Assembly: GCA_023393125.1 (NCBI GenBank)
Contig: JAEWMQ010000055.1
Location: 1 to 57,480, forward strand
Source: Bacillota bacterium
Lineage (GTDB): Bacteria > Bacillota > Clostridia > Lachnospirales > Cellulosilyticaceae
DNA: 57,480 nucleotides
Reading direction: 5' to 3'
Position 1 is the first letter of the stretch. Each line of letters begins with the position of its first letter. Under the pieces are notes generated by a model. The model was not told the origin of the DNA. It did not search any database and saw only the letters and a list, made by a program, of their open reading frames with translations. Both the position numbers and the translations under genes were made by a program. Shown one piece after another: positions 33,627-43,678 of this stretch.

Positions 33627-35300
33627 TTATTCTTGTACTTCGATCATTTCAGCATCACCAAACCAAAGTTTGCTTGTTGATGTTAATTCTAAATCATGTA
33701 CAGAATCTTGAATCATCATATTAGTTACATAGTAGTAAATTGGAACGATTGGCATATCTTCCATTAAGATATCATGAGCTTTATATAAGTGTTCCATACG
33801 TTCTGCACCCATTGTTTCTCTTGATAATTGCATTTCTGTATCAAATGCTTCACTGTTGTAACGTCCAATATTTTGTGTATTATCAGATTCAAAGATTTCA
33901 AGCATTGTTTGTGGGTCATTGTAATCACCAATCCAACCACGACGTGCTAATGAATCAAAAGCATTATTGTTAGTTGTTTCTTGGAATACAGCCCATTCTT
34001 GGTTAGTTAATTTAACATTAATACCAAGGTTTTGTTTCCACATTTCTTGCATTGCTTCAGCAATTAATTTATGACTTTCACTTGTATTATAAAGGATTTC
34101 GATTTCTGGAAGTCCTACACCATCTGGATAACCAGCTTCAGCAAGTAATGCTTTAGCCTTTTCTACATCACCTTTTGGATTAACACCATAATCTCCTGCT
34201 GTTTCAGTGAATGAGTTTCCTTCATTATCTGTAATACCTTCTGGCATGAAACCATAAGCTACTTTTTGTCCACCTTTAGTTACTTCTTTTACGATTTGTT
34301 CACGGTTAATAGCAAGTGATAGTGCTTGACGTACACGTGCATCTTTAATCGCTTCATTGTTCATATTAAATGCATAGTAATATGTTCCAATTTTTGGCAT
34401 GATATAGAATGTTGGATCCTCAGCAATGAGTGTTGGAATTTCATCTGTTGGGATAAATTCATTTACATCTAATTCACCTGCTGTATATTTTGTATGTGCT
34501 GTTGACTCATCTACAATCATATACATTACAATTTTTTCAAGATTTACATTTTCAGCATTCCAATAGTTTTCATTTTTAACAAGTACAATTTGGTCTCCCA
34601 TTTTGTACTCTGACATTTTAAATGGACCATTTCCAATGTATGTTGCTGGATCTTTAGCCCATGCACCTTCAGAATCTACTAGGTCTGCTCTTACTGGCAT
34701 CAATGTAGCAAAGCCTGTAAGACCTAAGAAGTAGTCAGTTGGTGCACTAAGTGTTACTTCTAAAGTTTTATCATCAATTGCTTTAACACCAAGCTCATCG
34801 ATAGATTTTTCGCCTCTTGCAATCTCACCTGCATTTAAGATATTTGCTGATTCAAAAATGTACATGTATTCAGAAGCTGTTTTTGGGTCTGCTCCACGTT
34901 TCCATGCAAACTCAAAGTCACCTGCTGTTACAGGTTGTCCATCAGACCAAAGTGCATCTCTTAATTTAAAAGTATACACAAGACCATCTTCAGATACAGT
35001 ATAGCTTTCTGCCATAGCTGGTACTACTTCCCCATCTTTTTCTCTCATAAGCCCTTCAAAAACGTTGTTAACAATATGGCTACCATCAACAGCTGAGTTA
35101 AGTTGTGGGTCTAATGTTAATGGGTCTGCTCCTAAATTGTAGCGAAGTGTTTGATCAGCAGCAAGTACATAATCTTCACCTGTAGTTGCTTCTGAACCAG
35201 TCGTACTTCCTCCTGTTGTATCTGTTTTGCTAGCACAACCAGCAAAAACCATACTTGATGCCATAACCATGGCAAGTCCTAATGTAAGTTTCTTTTTCAT
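33627..35300 (-). CDS. oppA: Oligopeptide ABC transporter, substrate-binding lipoprotein
   Basis: A 557-residue family 5 solute-binding lipoprotein. The signal peptide ends at the lipobox MVFAGC, with lipidated Cys22. The family pattern LRYNLGADPLTLDPQLNSA opens the mature domain, and AMAESYTVSEDGLVYTFKLR follows. It captures peptides outside the membrane for OppBC. It is the last gene of the operon, 108 bases after oppF. A hairpin in that gap may raise its mRNA level over the permease genes. Confidence 0.95.
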   Translation of the reverse strand: MKKKLTLGLAMVMASSMVFAGCASKTDTTGGSTTGSEATTGEDYVLAADQTLRYNLGADPLTLDPQLNSAVDGSHIVNNVFEGLMREKDGEVVPAMAESYTVSEDGLVYTFKLRDALWSDGQPVTAGDFEFAWKRGADPKTASEYMYIFESANILNAGEIARGEKSIDELGVKAIDDKTLEVTLSAPTDYFLGLTGFATLMPVRADLVDSEGAWAKDPATYIGNGPFKMSEYKMGDQIVLVKNENYWNAENVNLEKIVMYMIVDESTAHTKYTAGELDVNEFIPTDEIPTLIAEDPTFYIMPKIGTYYYAFNMNNEAIKDARVRQALSLAINREQIVKEVTKGGQKVAYGFMPEGITDNEGNSFTETAGDYGVNPKGDVEKAKALLAEAGYPDGVGLPEIEILYNTSESHKLIAEAMQEMWKQNLGINVKLTNQEWAVFQETTNNNAFDSLARRGWIGDYNDPQTMLEIFESDNTQNIGRYNSEAFDTEMQLSRETMGAERMEHLYKAHDILMEDMPIVPIYYYVTNMMIQDSVHDLELTSTSKLWFGDAEMIEVQE

Positions 35301-35336
35301 ACTATTTCCCTCCTAAATATCTACTTAATGTTTATT

Positions 35337-35364
35337 GTAATGATTTAGACATGTAAATCATTAC
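35337..35364 (-). repeat. Hairpin between oppF and oppA
   Basis: GTAATGATTTA and TAAATCATTAC form a perfect 11-bp stem with a 6-base loop. No T-run follows, so an mRNA stability or processing role is more likely than termination. Confidence 0.6.
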
Positions 35365-35408
35365 TCGTTATTTATAAAAAGGCTTATCTTACTTAGAGAA
35401 AACCCTAA

Positions 35409-36398
35409 TTATTTTGAATATAAGTGACAAGCTACTTGATGTCCTGGTGCCACTTCTTTAAGTGTCGGTGTTACTTCTGAACAAATCTGCATACATTCAC
35501 TACAACGCGTACGGAAGCGACAACCTGATGGTGGATTAAGAGGACTTGGTACATCCCCTTCTAATACAATACGTTTTTTACCTCTCGCTAGATCTGGATC
35601 TGGTAATGGTACTGCTGAAAGTAATGCTTTCGTATATGGATGAGCAGGATGTTTATTAATTTCATCACTACCACCAATCTCTACAAGATTACCTAAATAC
35701 ATAACCCCTATACGATTTGAAATATGTTTTACCATAGATAAATCATGGGCAATAAATAAGTAAGTAAGCCCCATATCATGTTGTAAATCCTCAAGCATAT
35801 TAATAACCTGTGCTTGAATAGATACGTCAAGTGCTGAAATAGGTTCATCACAAATAATGAATTCTGGCTCTACTGCCAAAGCACGCGCTATTCCCACACG
35901 TTGTCTTTGACCACCACTAAACTCATGTGGGTAACGACTAGCATGATCTCTCATTAAGCCTACTCGTTCTAAAAGATAATGAATACGTTCACTTTTTTCT
36001 TTTCCTGTAGCAATATGATGCGTTTCAATAGCTTCACCAATAATGTCATTAATTGTCATACGGCTATTAAGAGAAGCATATGGATCTTGGAACACCATTT
36101 GCATACGCTTTCTGAAAGGTAGCATTTGTTTCTCTGAATATTTGGTAATGTCTTCACCATCAAATAAAATCTTACCGTCTGTTGGCTCATAAAGCTTAAT
36201 GAGTGTACGTCCTGTTGTGGATTTACCACACCCAGATTCTCCTACAAGACCTAAAGTTTCTCCTTTTTTAATATAAAAAGAAACGTCATCAACAGCTTTG
36301 ATATGTTTAACTTGTTTTCCCCATAATCCACTAGTTTTAGTAAAGTACTTTTTAAGATTTTGAACTTCTATTAAGTTTTCTCTATTGTCTTTGTTCAT
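35409..36398 (-). CDS. oppF: Oligopeptide ABC transporter ATPase F
   Basis: A 329-residue ABC ATPase. Walker A is GLVGESGCGKSTTGRT, the signature is EFSGGQRQRVGIARAL, Walker B is FIICDEPISALDVS, and the H-loop is FIAHDLSMVKH. The C-terminal oligopeptide-transporter extension has the Cys cluster CRFRTRCSECMQIC, seen in proteins with an Fe-S site. Its ATG lies inside the end of oppD (17-base overlap), with GGAGG there, so the two are coupled. Confidence 0.96.
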   Translation of the reverse strand: MNKDNRENLIEVQNLKKYFTKTSGLWGKQVKHIKAVDDVSFYIKKGETLGLVGESGCGKSTTGRTLIKLYEPTDGKILFDGEDITKYSEKQMLPFRKRMQMVFQDPYASLNSRMTINDIIGEAIETHHIATGKEKSERIHYLLERVGLMRDHASRYPHEFSGGQRQRVGIARALAVEPEFIICDEPISALDVSIQAQVINMLEDLQHDMGLTYLFIAHDLSMVKHISNRIGVMYLGNLVEIGGSDEINKHPAHPYTKALLSAVPLPDPDLARGKKRIVLEGDVPSPLNPPSGCRFRTRCSECMQICSEVTPTLKEVAPGHQVACHLYSK

Positions 36399-37413
36399 GT
36401 TCTCTAGCCTCCTTTACAAAACCTTTTACTTCTGGTGCATCAGGATGTAATAAATGACATCTTGATTTATGTGTCGATGTAACTTCATAAACTTCTGGTA
36501 ATTCTTCTAAACATTTTCTCATTGCAAATTTACAACGATTGCAGAATGGACAGCCTTTTGGTGGATTTAAAAGATCTGGTGGTGTCCCTGGAATTGGCTC
36601 AAGTCTTTCTTTTACATCTGATTTAGGATTTGGTATGGAATTAAGTAATCCCATTGTATAAGGATTCTTAGGATCATAGAAAAGCTCTTCCACAGTTGCT
36701 TCTTCCATTACCATACCACCATACATAACAATTACTCTTGTGCAAAGCTGTGCAATAACACCTAAGTCATGCGTAATGAAGATAATAGAACTATTTAAAC
36801 GATTTTGAATGTCTTTCATAAGCTCTAAAATCTGTGCTTGTATCGTTACGTCTAAAGCTGTAGTTGGTTCATCTGCAATAATAAGTTCAGGGTCACAAGA
36901 AAGTGCCATTGCAATAACTGCTCTTTGTCTCATCCCACCACTAAATTCATGAGGGTAGTTCTTCATACGTTCTTCTGGTGAAGGAATACCTACTAAAGTT
37001 AACATTTTAATTGCAATTTCTTCTGCTTCCTTTTGACTTACTTTTTTATGATTACGAATAACCTCTGTCATTTGGTTTCCGATTGTATAGACAGGGTTAA
37101 GTGCACTCATAGGATCTTGGAAAATCATTGAAATTTCATTTCCTTGAATTTTACGCATTTCCTTTTCTGATTTAGGAACAAGGTCTTCACCTTTAAAAAT
37201 AACTTTTCCTTCTTTAATTTTTCCTGGATGTTGAAGTAATCTCATAACAGAAGAACATGTAACTGATTTACCACTACCTGATTCTCCTACTACTCCTAAT
37301 ACTTCTCCTTTATATAAATCAAAATCTACATCTCTAACAGATTGAACTTCTCCTAAATGGGTATAAAACGAAGTTTTTAATCCTCTGACTTCTAATATCT
37401 TCTCTTTATTCAT
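36382..37413 (-). CDS. oppD: Oligopeptide ABC transporter ATPase D
   Basis: A 343-residue ABC ATPase paired with OppF. Walker A is GVVGESGSGKSVTCSS, the signature is EFSGGMRQRAVIAMAL, Walker B is LIIADEPTTALDVT, and the switch is FITHDLGVIAQ. The C-terminal CPFCNRCKFAMRKC cluster matches the family. It starts 18 bases after oppC and overlaps oppF. Confidence 0.96.
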   Translation of the reverse strand: MNKEKILEVRGLKTSFYTHLGEVQSVRDVDFDLYKGEVLGVVGESGSGKSVTCSSVMRLLQHPGKIKEGKVIFKGEDLVPKSEKEMRKIQGNEISMIFQDPMSALNPVYTIGNQMTEVIRNHKKVSQKEAEEIAIKMLTLVGIPSPEERMKNYPHEFSGGMRQRAVIAMALSCDPELIIADEPTTALDVTIQAQILELMKDIQNRLNSSIIFITHDLGVIAQLCTRVIVMYGGMVMEEATVEELFYDPKNPYTMGLLNSIPNPKSDVKERLEPIPGTPPDLLNPPKGCPFCNRCKFAMRKCLEELPEVYEVTSTHKSRCHLLHPDAPEVKGFVKEAREHEQRQ

Positions 37414-37431
37414 CTTCTATAACCTCGCTTT

Positions 37432-38616
37432 CTATTTACGGAGTCTTGGATCTAGTGCATCTCTAAGCCCGTCGCCTAAGAAGTTAAATGCAAACATCGT
37501 AATAGCAATTGCTACTGCTGGTGCAATTAATTGGTAAGGATATGAACGAATACCACCTAAAGCGTCATTCGCAAGTGTTCCCCAAGAAGCTTCTGGCGCA
37601 GACACCCCTAAACCAATGAAGCTTAAGAAAGATTCTGTAAAGATGGCACTTGGAATACTCATTGTTAAAGAAACAATAATAGGTCCCATAGCATTTGGAA
37701 CAAGATGTCTCATAATAATCTTAAATTTAGATACACCAATAGTTCTAGCTGCTAAAACGAATTCTTGCTCTTTTAAGCTTAGTACTTGTCCTCTTACAAG
37801 TCTTGCCATACCTACCCAATAAATAAGTCCAATAGTGACAATAATGGTTGTAAGACCTGGTTTGTAGACAACCATTAATAAAATAACAACCAATAAGGAT
37901 GGTACTGAATTAATAATATCTACAATACGCATCATGATGTTATCTAATCTGCCGCCTTCATAGCCTGAAATCCCACCATAAATAACACCAATTAATACGT
38001 TAACTAATGAAGCTACAAGCCCTACTGTTAAAGAAATTCTTGCACCATATAAAATACGAATCCAAACATCTCTTCCTAAACGATCAGTTCCTAATAAGTT
38101 TGTTTGATTTCTTACCATTTTTTCTGGTGTTGTATCAATTTCTTTACCTTCTACAAAGATTTTATATTTAACACCACCATTTTTCTTTGCTTTTTTAGCA
38201 TAAGAATAGTCAAGAACGACTTCTTTTCCACCAATCTCATAAGTCTTAGTAGAAAAAGCCATATCTTCTTCTATTGTGTCTGGTGCACTTAATAATTCAC
38301 CCTTTTCACTTACTTCTATTAGTTTATATTCATTATGTACATATACATATTGTCCGTCCCAAAGCTTAGTAATTGCAAACCTTGGAGGTATATTCCCAAA
38401 ACCAGGTTTTTGGTCTGAATAGCTTACTTCTGAAAACATCGGTACAAATACCGCTGTTAATGTAATTATTATAATTGTAGCAAGGCCTATCATAGCTAAT
38501 ACATTTTTACGAAGCATACGCCATGCATCTTGCCAGTAAGTATGACTTGGTCTGGATATTTGTTGAGATTGTTTCTCGTCATTATTTAATAATTCCCATT
38601 CTGAATGTTTACTCAT
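37432..38616 (-). CDS. oppC: Oligopeptide ABC transporter permease C
   Basis: A 394-residue inner-membrane permease. One N-terminal helix (VLAMIGLATIIIITLTAVFV) is followed by an extracytoplasmic insert of about 110 residues rich in Lys/Glu. The canonical five-helix core comes next, with the EAA-type loop EFVLAARTIGVSKFKIIMRH. AGGAGG lies 6 bases before the ATG at 38616, which removes an 18-residue upstream extension that would overlap oppB. The insert is long for OppC but seen in Clostridia. Confidence 0.95.
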   Translation of the reverse strand: MSKHSEWELLNNDEKQSQQISRPSHTYWQDAWRMLRKNVLAMIGLATIIIITLTAVFVPMFSEVSYSDQKPGFGNIPPRFAITKLWDGQYVYVHNEYKLIEVSEKGELLSAPDTIEEDMAFSTKTYEIGGKEVVLDYSYAKKAKKNGGVKYKIFVEGKEIDTTPEKMVRNQTNLLGTDRLGRDVWIRILYGARISLTVGLVASLVNVLIGVIYGGISGYEGGRLDNIMMRIVDIINSVPSLLVVILLMVVYKPGLTTIIVTIGLIYWVGMARLVRGQVLSLKEQEFVLAARTIGVSKFKIIMRHLVPNAMGPIIVSLTMSIPSAIFTESFLSFIGLGVSAPEASWGTLANDALGGIRSYPYQLIAPAVAIAITMFAFNFLGDGLRDALDPRLRK

Positions 38617-38626
38617 GATCTGCCTC

Positions 38627-39547
38627 CTAATCTTTAAGTTTAATTCTAGGGTCAATATATGCATAAGCAATATCTACGATAAAGACCATTACGATATAAA
38701 TTGCTGCATAGAATATAGTGATTCCCATAATAATGGTATAGTCACGGCTGGATACACTTTCTACGAAGTATTTACCCATTCCTGGAATAGCGAAGATTTT
38801 TTCTACTACGAAAGAACCTGTAAGAATAGATGCAATCATTGGTCCTACATAAGTAACAACTGGAATAAGTGCATTTTTAAGTGCATGTTTTCCTATTACT
38901 TTCCATTTGCTAAGTCCATTAGCTCTTGCTGTACGGATATAATCCTGACGTAATACTTCTAACATACTAGAACGTGTTAATCTTGTTACATAAGCAATTG
39001 AGAATCCACCTAAAGCGATAACTGGTCCAATATAACCTTTCCAATTTTCAAGTCCCCCAGCTGGAATCCATGCAAGCTTCTCTCCAAATATGTACATGAT
39101 AAATGTTCCTATAACAAAGCTCGGTATCGTTACACCAATGGTCGCAATAATCATAATCACATAATCCACTGCGTGATTTTGTTTTAGTGCAGAAAGCACG
39201 CCTAATGGTATACCTATTACCAAAATTAAAACAACAGCTAAAGCTCCTATTTGAGCTGATGCTGGGAAAGTTTTAATAATAATTTCATTAACTGTTACAC
39301 CTTTCTTTTTGAAAGAAACACCTAAATCACCTTTCGCTAGATTTCCCATATAATCTAAGTACTGTTCCCATAAAGGTGCATCTAGGTTATATTTCTCTGC
39401 TAAAGCTTTTTCAATTTCTGGTGTTAATGCTCTCTCACTTGTAAATGGTCCCCCCGGTATAGAGCGCATTAAGATAAATGTAATCGTTGCAATTAAGAAT
39501 AAAGTTACAAGCATCGATACAATACGTTTTAAGCTATATTTGAACAT
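38627..39547 (-). CDS. oppB: Oligopeptide ABC transporter permease B
   Basis: A 306-residue permease with six predicted helices. The N-terminus is MFKYSLKRIVSMLVTLFLIA, and the EAA loop is DYIRTARANGLSKWKVIGKH. It is the first gene of the five-gene operon oppB-C-D-F-A, with AGGAGG before the ATG and a good promoter 66 bases upstream. Confidence 0.95.
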   Translation of the reverse strand: MFKYSLKRIVSMLVTLFLIATITFILMRSIPGGPFTSERALTPEIEKALAEKYNLDAPLWEQYLDYMGNLAKGDLGVSFKKKGVTVNEIIIKTFPASAQIGALAVVLILVIGIPLGVLSALKQNHAVDYVIMIIATIGVTIPSFVIGTFIMYIFGEKLAWIPAGGLENWKGYIGPVIALGGFSIAYVTRLTRSSMLEVLRQDYIRTARANGLSKWKVIGKHALKNALIPVVTYVGPMIASILTGSFVVEKIFAIPGMGKYFVESVSSRDYTIIMGITIFYAAIYIVMVFIVDIAYAYIDPRIKLKD

Positions 39548-39612
39548 AACCGTCCTCCTTCTCTCAAATATCTGATTGTTTAATTCAAATCCAACTCATT
39601 TGACTGATTAAC

Positions 39613-39641
39613 ATAATACATTATTTTATGATATTTTGCAA
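39613..39641 (-). promoter_or_regulatory. opp operon promoter
   Basis: TTGCAA (39641-39636), a 17-base spacer, then TATTAT (39618-39613) on the minus strand. Confidence 0.6.
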
Positions 39642-39849
39642 GTTAGTATTGTCATTTTTTTATTTTAACCGAGCTTTTATCGTATTAAGCTACATTTTTT
39701 GACAGTAACGCAATCGTATCTTGCAAATATCGTTTGTATTTCGTCAATTTATTCAATCAGCCCAGTAACATAATACTTCTTTTTTCTTCATTATATAGCT
39801 TACATAACTCCAATTATAAACTGATTTTCTCTCCAATCTATATCCAAAT

Positions 39850-39888
39850 AAAAAAGACCTATTAGCGTAGCACCAATAGATCTTTTTT
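39850..39888 (-). terminator. Terminator of the dehydrogenase/SPFH pair
   Basis: A6GA-CTATT and AATAG-TCTTTTTT form a stem on the minus strand with one G-U pair, followed by T6. The rest of 39548-39908 holds the opp promoter and no gene. Confidence 0.8.
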
Positions 39889-39908
39889 ATTTACTTTTAT
39901 TTTCATCC

Positions 39909-40868
39909 TTAAACAATACGGTTACGTATTTCCCCTATTTCAAAGGCTTTAATATTTTTAACAACTTCTTGCACCAGTACTTGGCGTGCCTCTACACTAG
40001 CCCAAGCAATATGAGGTGTAATAAAAAGCTTATCTTGCTTCTTTACGTCAAACAATGGATTCTCTGCATCAATAGGCTCATTCGCCAAAACATCTAATGC
40101 AGCACCTGCTATTAAATCTTCATTAAGCGCCCTTGCTAGTTCCTCTTCTACTACAATCTTACCTCTACCCAGATTAAGTAGATACGCACTGGCTTTCATT
40201 TTTGCTATTTCTTTATATCCTATTAAACCATGAGTATTTTCATTATAAGGAGCATGAATAGAAACCACATCACTAGATGCTAAAAGCTCCTCTATACCTA
40301 CATGTTTATATTTAGCATCATGCGTATTTTGGCCTGAAGTAGAATAATAAATAATCTTCATGCCAAATGCCTCACCTATTCTAGCTACAGCTTTGCCAAT
40401 AGCTCCAAATCCAATAATGCCTAATGTCTTACCACAAAGCTCATGAAATGGCCAAGCAATATAAGTAAAGGTCTCACTACTTGCATAACGTTTACTTTTC
40501 ACATAAGCATCATAAGCACCATTATGTTCAACTAAATGAAGTAACATGGCAAAGGTATGCTGTGCTACACTCTCTGTAGAATATCCTGCTACATTAGCTA
40601 CTGCAATACCTCTTTCTTTGGCATATACCGTATCAATATTATTATAGCCTGTTGCTAATAAAGTAATTAATTTCAGCTGCTTAGCATTTTTCAAATTACT
40701 TTCATTTAATACTACCTTATTGGTAATAATAACATCTACATCTTTAATACGTTCTTCTACTTCTTCTGGCGTCGTCAAATCATATACCATAACTTCACCA
40801 CACACCTCAAAAGGTGTAATATCAATGTCTACTCCAAGTGTCATTGCATCTAGTATACATAGCTTCAT
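39909..40868 (-). CDS. D-2-hydroxyacid dehydrogenase (NAD-dependent)
   Basis: A 319-residue enzyme of the D-isomer 2-hydroxyacid dehydrogenase family (hydroxypyruvate/glycerate type). The Rossmann motif is LGIIGFGAIGKAVARIG. Catalytic Arg is in LLNLGRGKIVVEEEL, Glu in LANEPIDAENPL, and His in FITPHIAWASVEA. The substrate is not fixed by sequence. It follows the zinc-ribbon SPFH gene by 5 bases and is probably co-transcribed with it, an odd functional pair. Confidence 0.92.
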   Translation of the reverse strand: MKLCILDAMTLGVDIDITPFEVCGEVMVYDLTTPEEVEERIKDVDVIITNKVVLNESNLKNAKQLKLITLLATGYNNIDTVYAKERGIAVANVAGYSTESVAQHTFAMLLHLVEHNGAYDAYVKSKRYASSETFTYIAWPFHELCGKTLGIIGFGAIGKAVARIGEAFGMKIIYYSTSGQNTHDAKYKHVGIEELLASSDVVSIHAPYNENTHGLIGYKEIAKMKASAYLLNLGRGKIVVEEELARALNEDLIAGAALDVLANEPIDAENPLFDVKKQDKLFITPHIAWASVEARQVLVQEVVKNIKAFEIGEIRNRIV

Positions 40869-40873
40869 TTTTG

Positions 40874-41989
40874 TTATTCTCCAATCTTTTTACCACATTC
40901 AGGACAGAACTTTACACCAGCATCTATTGGTATACCACAGCCAGTACAGAATTTCTTCTTCTCCACTACTTCCACCTTCTGACCACATTCAGGGCAGAAT
41001 TTACTGCCTTTTTTAATCATACTTTGGCAATTACTACATAGCATTGATTCTGCTGCCTGCTGTGGCTGCTGAGCCACAGGCTGATTTACCTGCTGTGTAT
41101 TTACAGCTGCTGCCTGTGCCATTTGATTCAGGCCTCCTGCAAAAGCATTTCCCATATGTAAGCCCATACCTAGACCCATGCCATTTTGCATCATAGCATT
41201 AAGTCCTTCATTTTCTGTGGACTTGCTCATAATCTCTAATTGTTTTAGAATTTGAATCTTACTTAGTTTTTCATTTTGAACACTACCTAAAATGTTCATA
41301 CCGGTTAATTCTTTAAGATGTTTTTCAATTTCTTCTGGTAAACCAATATTACCAATTGTAAAATGGGTTATACTTAAACCTAATTTACTAAAAGGCTCTC
41401 TTAAAGTTTCTGACAAGGCTGCTGCAACTTCATTATAATTAGAAGCAATTTGTGTCACTGTCAGCTGTAAACTCCCAATAACATCAGTAAATTGATTAAC
41501 AATAAAACCTCTTAGCTGCTCAGTAATATCTTCTAAACGATAGCGTGACTTAGTCCCAACAATATCAGTTAAGAAAACTACTGGATTTTCAATCTTAAAA
41601 GCATAATTCCCATGTGCCCTTACTTGAACTTGCCCAAACTCGCTATCTGGAATCCAAATTGGATTATTAGTCCCCCATTTATTATTTAAGAATTCCTTCA
41701 TATTTAAAAAGTAAACATCTGATTTAAAAGGAGATTTAAAACCATAAGCCCAGCCTTTTAAATTTCCTAAAAGTGGTAAATTCTTAGTTTCTAACTTATA
41801 CATCCCTGGCCCAAAAACATCACCAATTTGCCCCTGCTCTACAAAAATAGCTACTTGACCAGGTCTTACTGTAAGTTGTGCACCATTTTGGATCTCTTGA
41901 TCTTCCATTGGATACATATACACAAGCGTATCACTACTTTCATCTAACCATTGAATAATATCCAAAAGCTGCTTTTTAAAAAATCCCAT
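40874..41989 (-). CDS. SPFH protein with C-terminal zinc ribbons (YdjI/virion-core-like)
   Basis: A 371-residue soluble SPFH-domain protein. Residues about 30-260 form the domain, with LTVRPGQVAIFVEQGQIGDV and ITHFTIGNIGLPEEIEKHL. A Met/Gly/Gln-rich linker follows, then two double-Cys zinc ribbons (CSNCQ...CPECGQK, CTGCG...CPECGKK). It has no membrane helix, unlike the SPFH protein at 2142-3146. Bacillus YdjI is the nearest known relative in layout and is linked to membrane stress and phage-shock functions. Confidence 0.88.
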   Translation of the reverse strand: MGFFKKQLLDIIQWLDESSDTLVYMYPMEDQEIQNGAQLTVRPGQVAIFVEQGQIGDVFGPGMYKLETKNLPLLGNLKGWAYGFKSPFKSDVYFLNMKEFLNNKWGTNNPIWIPDSEFGQVQVRAHGNYAFKIENPVVFLTDIVGTKSRYRLEDITEQLRGFIVNQFTDVIGSLQLTVTQIASNYNEVAAALSETLREPFSKLGLSITHFTIGNIGLPEEIEKHLKELTGMNILGSVQNEKLSKIQILKQLEIMSKSTENEGLNAMMQNGMGLGMGLHMGNAFAGGLNQMAQAAAVNTQQVNQPVAQQPQQAAESMLCSNCQSMIKKGSKFCPECGQKVEVVEKKKFCTGCGIPIDAGVKFCPECGKKIGE

Positions 41990-42074
41990 TTTAAAACCTC
42001 CCTTAACTCGTTTAAAAATAGCCCTTTCGAAGCCTAAAACTATCTATCCCTAAGTATACCAAGAAATCTCTTAA

Positions 42075-42111
42075 ATAGCCATAGCCTCTCTTAATGAGTT
42101 GCTATGGCTAT
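42075..42111 (-). terminator. Terminator of the DUF4250-aminopeptidase pair
   Basis: An 11-bp stem ATAGCCATAGC/GCTATGGCTAT with a short T stretch on the minus side. Confidence 0.5.
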
Positions 42112-42123
42112 CTAGAATACTAT

Positions 42124-43353
42124 TTAAAATGCCCATTCTCCAGCTTTTAAGATATAAAACGTTTCTCCTGAATGCGTAGTTGCTTTAATATCTAACTCAC
42201 TACTCCCTACCATAAAGTCATTGTGAGTAATAGAAGTATTTGCTCCTACTGCCTCTAACTCTTCATCTGTCATAGCAATGCCACCTTCGATATTTGTAGG
42301 ATAGCTACTACCAACAGCAAAATGACATGAAGCATTTTCATCAAATAGAGTATTAAAGAAAATGGTATTTGTTTTAGAAACCGGTGAACTCTCTGGTACA
42401 ATGGCTACTTCACCTAAGTAGCAAGCCCCCTCATCTGTTTCAAGAAGCTTTTCAAGTACAGCTTTCCCTACTGCTGCATCAAAATCTACTATTTTTCCAT
42501 TTTTAAACGTAAAAGTAAAATCTTCTATAAGATTACCTCCAAACACAAGAGGTTTAGTAGCTTTTAAAGTACCGTTGACACCATATTTATGTGGCATAGT
42601 AAAAATTTCCTCTGTTGGCATATTAGCTACAAAGTAAGTTCCCTTACCACTGTGCTCTCCTCCACCTTCCCATTTATGACCTTTAGGAAGTTCTACTGTT
42701 AAGTCTGTTCCTGGGGCTGTATAATGTAATGTTTTTATTTTCTTTTCGTTTAAAAAAGCACACTTCTGAGCTAAATTATCTGTATGTGCCTTCCAAGCTG
42801 CTACTGGATCTTCTTCATAAATACGAGTAGCAGTAAAAATTTTATCCCATAATAGCTCTTCTCTTTCTGTTTCACTAGCCTCTGGGAATATTTTTTTACT
42901 CCATGATGGCGTAGGCATAGATACTACACACCAACATACTTCAGAACTGCTTACCGCTTTCCTAAAGACTGTCAGTGCTTTTCCAGAAGCTTTCCCTGCA
43001 ATTGCAATTTTATTAGGGTCAATATCTTTTAATAAGTCCGGATCTCCAGCACTAATACTAATAAAGGCTGCATTCTGTGCTACTAAATCTTCGTACTTCT
43101 TTACTTCCCACTCTGGAAACTGACCTAAAGTTTCTTCTGAAGCATAAGTATACGTTAACTTACTAATCTGCTCATCACTATATTCTACAATAACCTTTTT
43201 TGCCCCTACCTTATACGCACATTCAGTCATAGCTCTGGCAAAAGTTGCCCCTTCTATAGGTGTTCGAATCACAACTACTTGGTCTTTTTGAACATTTACC
43301 CCAACTTCTACTACTAACTTAGCATACTTATATAAATTAGTTTTTAAATCCAT
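42124..43353 (-). CDS. Family M29 metallo-aminopeptidase
   Basis: A 409-residue cytosolic aminopeptidase (AmpS/PepS/AmpT type) that removes N-terminal residues from peptides, likely those brought in by Opp. The metal-binding set is visible: Glu in MPTEEIFTMP, Glu in LGEVAIVPESSP, His in DENASCHFAVGSSYP, and His/Asp in ITHNDFMVGS. Length is normal for the family. It is co-transcribed with the DUF4250 gene, 32 bases upstream. Confidence 0.92.
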   Translation of the reverse strand: MDLKTNLYKYAKLVVEVGVNVQKDQVVVIRTPIEGATFARAMTECAYKVGAKKVIVEYSDEQISKLTYTYASEETLGQFPEWEVKKYEDLVAQNAAFISISAGDPDLLKDIDPNKIAIAGKASGKALTVFRKAVSSSEVCWCVVSMPTPSWSKKIFPEASETEREELLWDKIFTATRIYEEDPVAAWKAHTDNLAQKCAFLNEKKIKTLHYTAPGTDLTVELPKGHKWEGGGEHSGKGTYFVANMPTEEIFTMPHKYGVNGTLKATKPLVFGGNLIEDFTFTFKNGKIVDFDAAVGKAVLEKLLETDEGACYLGEVAIVPESSPVSKTNTIFFNTLFDENASCHFAVGSSYPTNIEGGIAMTDEELEAVGANTSITHNDFMVGSSELDIKATTHSGETFYILKAGEWAF

Positions 43354-43385
43354 AATTTCATCTCCTTCATAGTATGTCTTTTATT

Positions 43386-43568
43386 TTATACAGCTACAAA
43401 CTGATTATGCGTTTTCTCATAATGATAGCCAATAGCTGATAATCTTTCTATAATGACTTGTGGGTCTTGGTCGTAAGTTTTACATAGTTCTTCTAAACTA
43501 TCTGCTTCATCCCTTAGTTTTGTATTGATAAGACTTAATAATAAATAAGGATCCTTTTTATTTAGCAT
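43386..43568 (-). CDS. DUF4250 protein
   Basis: A 60-residue protein matching DUF4250, with the opening KKDPYLLLSLINTKLRDEAD, then a middle helix and the close IGYHYEKTHNQFV. AGGAGG is at the proper distance from the ATG. Families of this kind are found in Clostridia and have no known function. It is the first gene of a two-gene unit with the M29 aminopeptidase. Confidence 0.85.
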   Translation of the reverse strand: MLNKKDPYLLLSLINTKLRDEADSLEELCKTYDQDPQVIIERLSAIGYHYEKTHNQFVAV

Positions 43569-43678
43569 ATTTTTCCTCCTGTTTATTTTTCTTCTTCATT
43601 ATAGATAGTCTAATAAAGTTTGTAAACGACCACTATATTTCTTCATTAGTATAGGTTTTATTTGTGTATTTTTATTTA

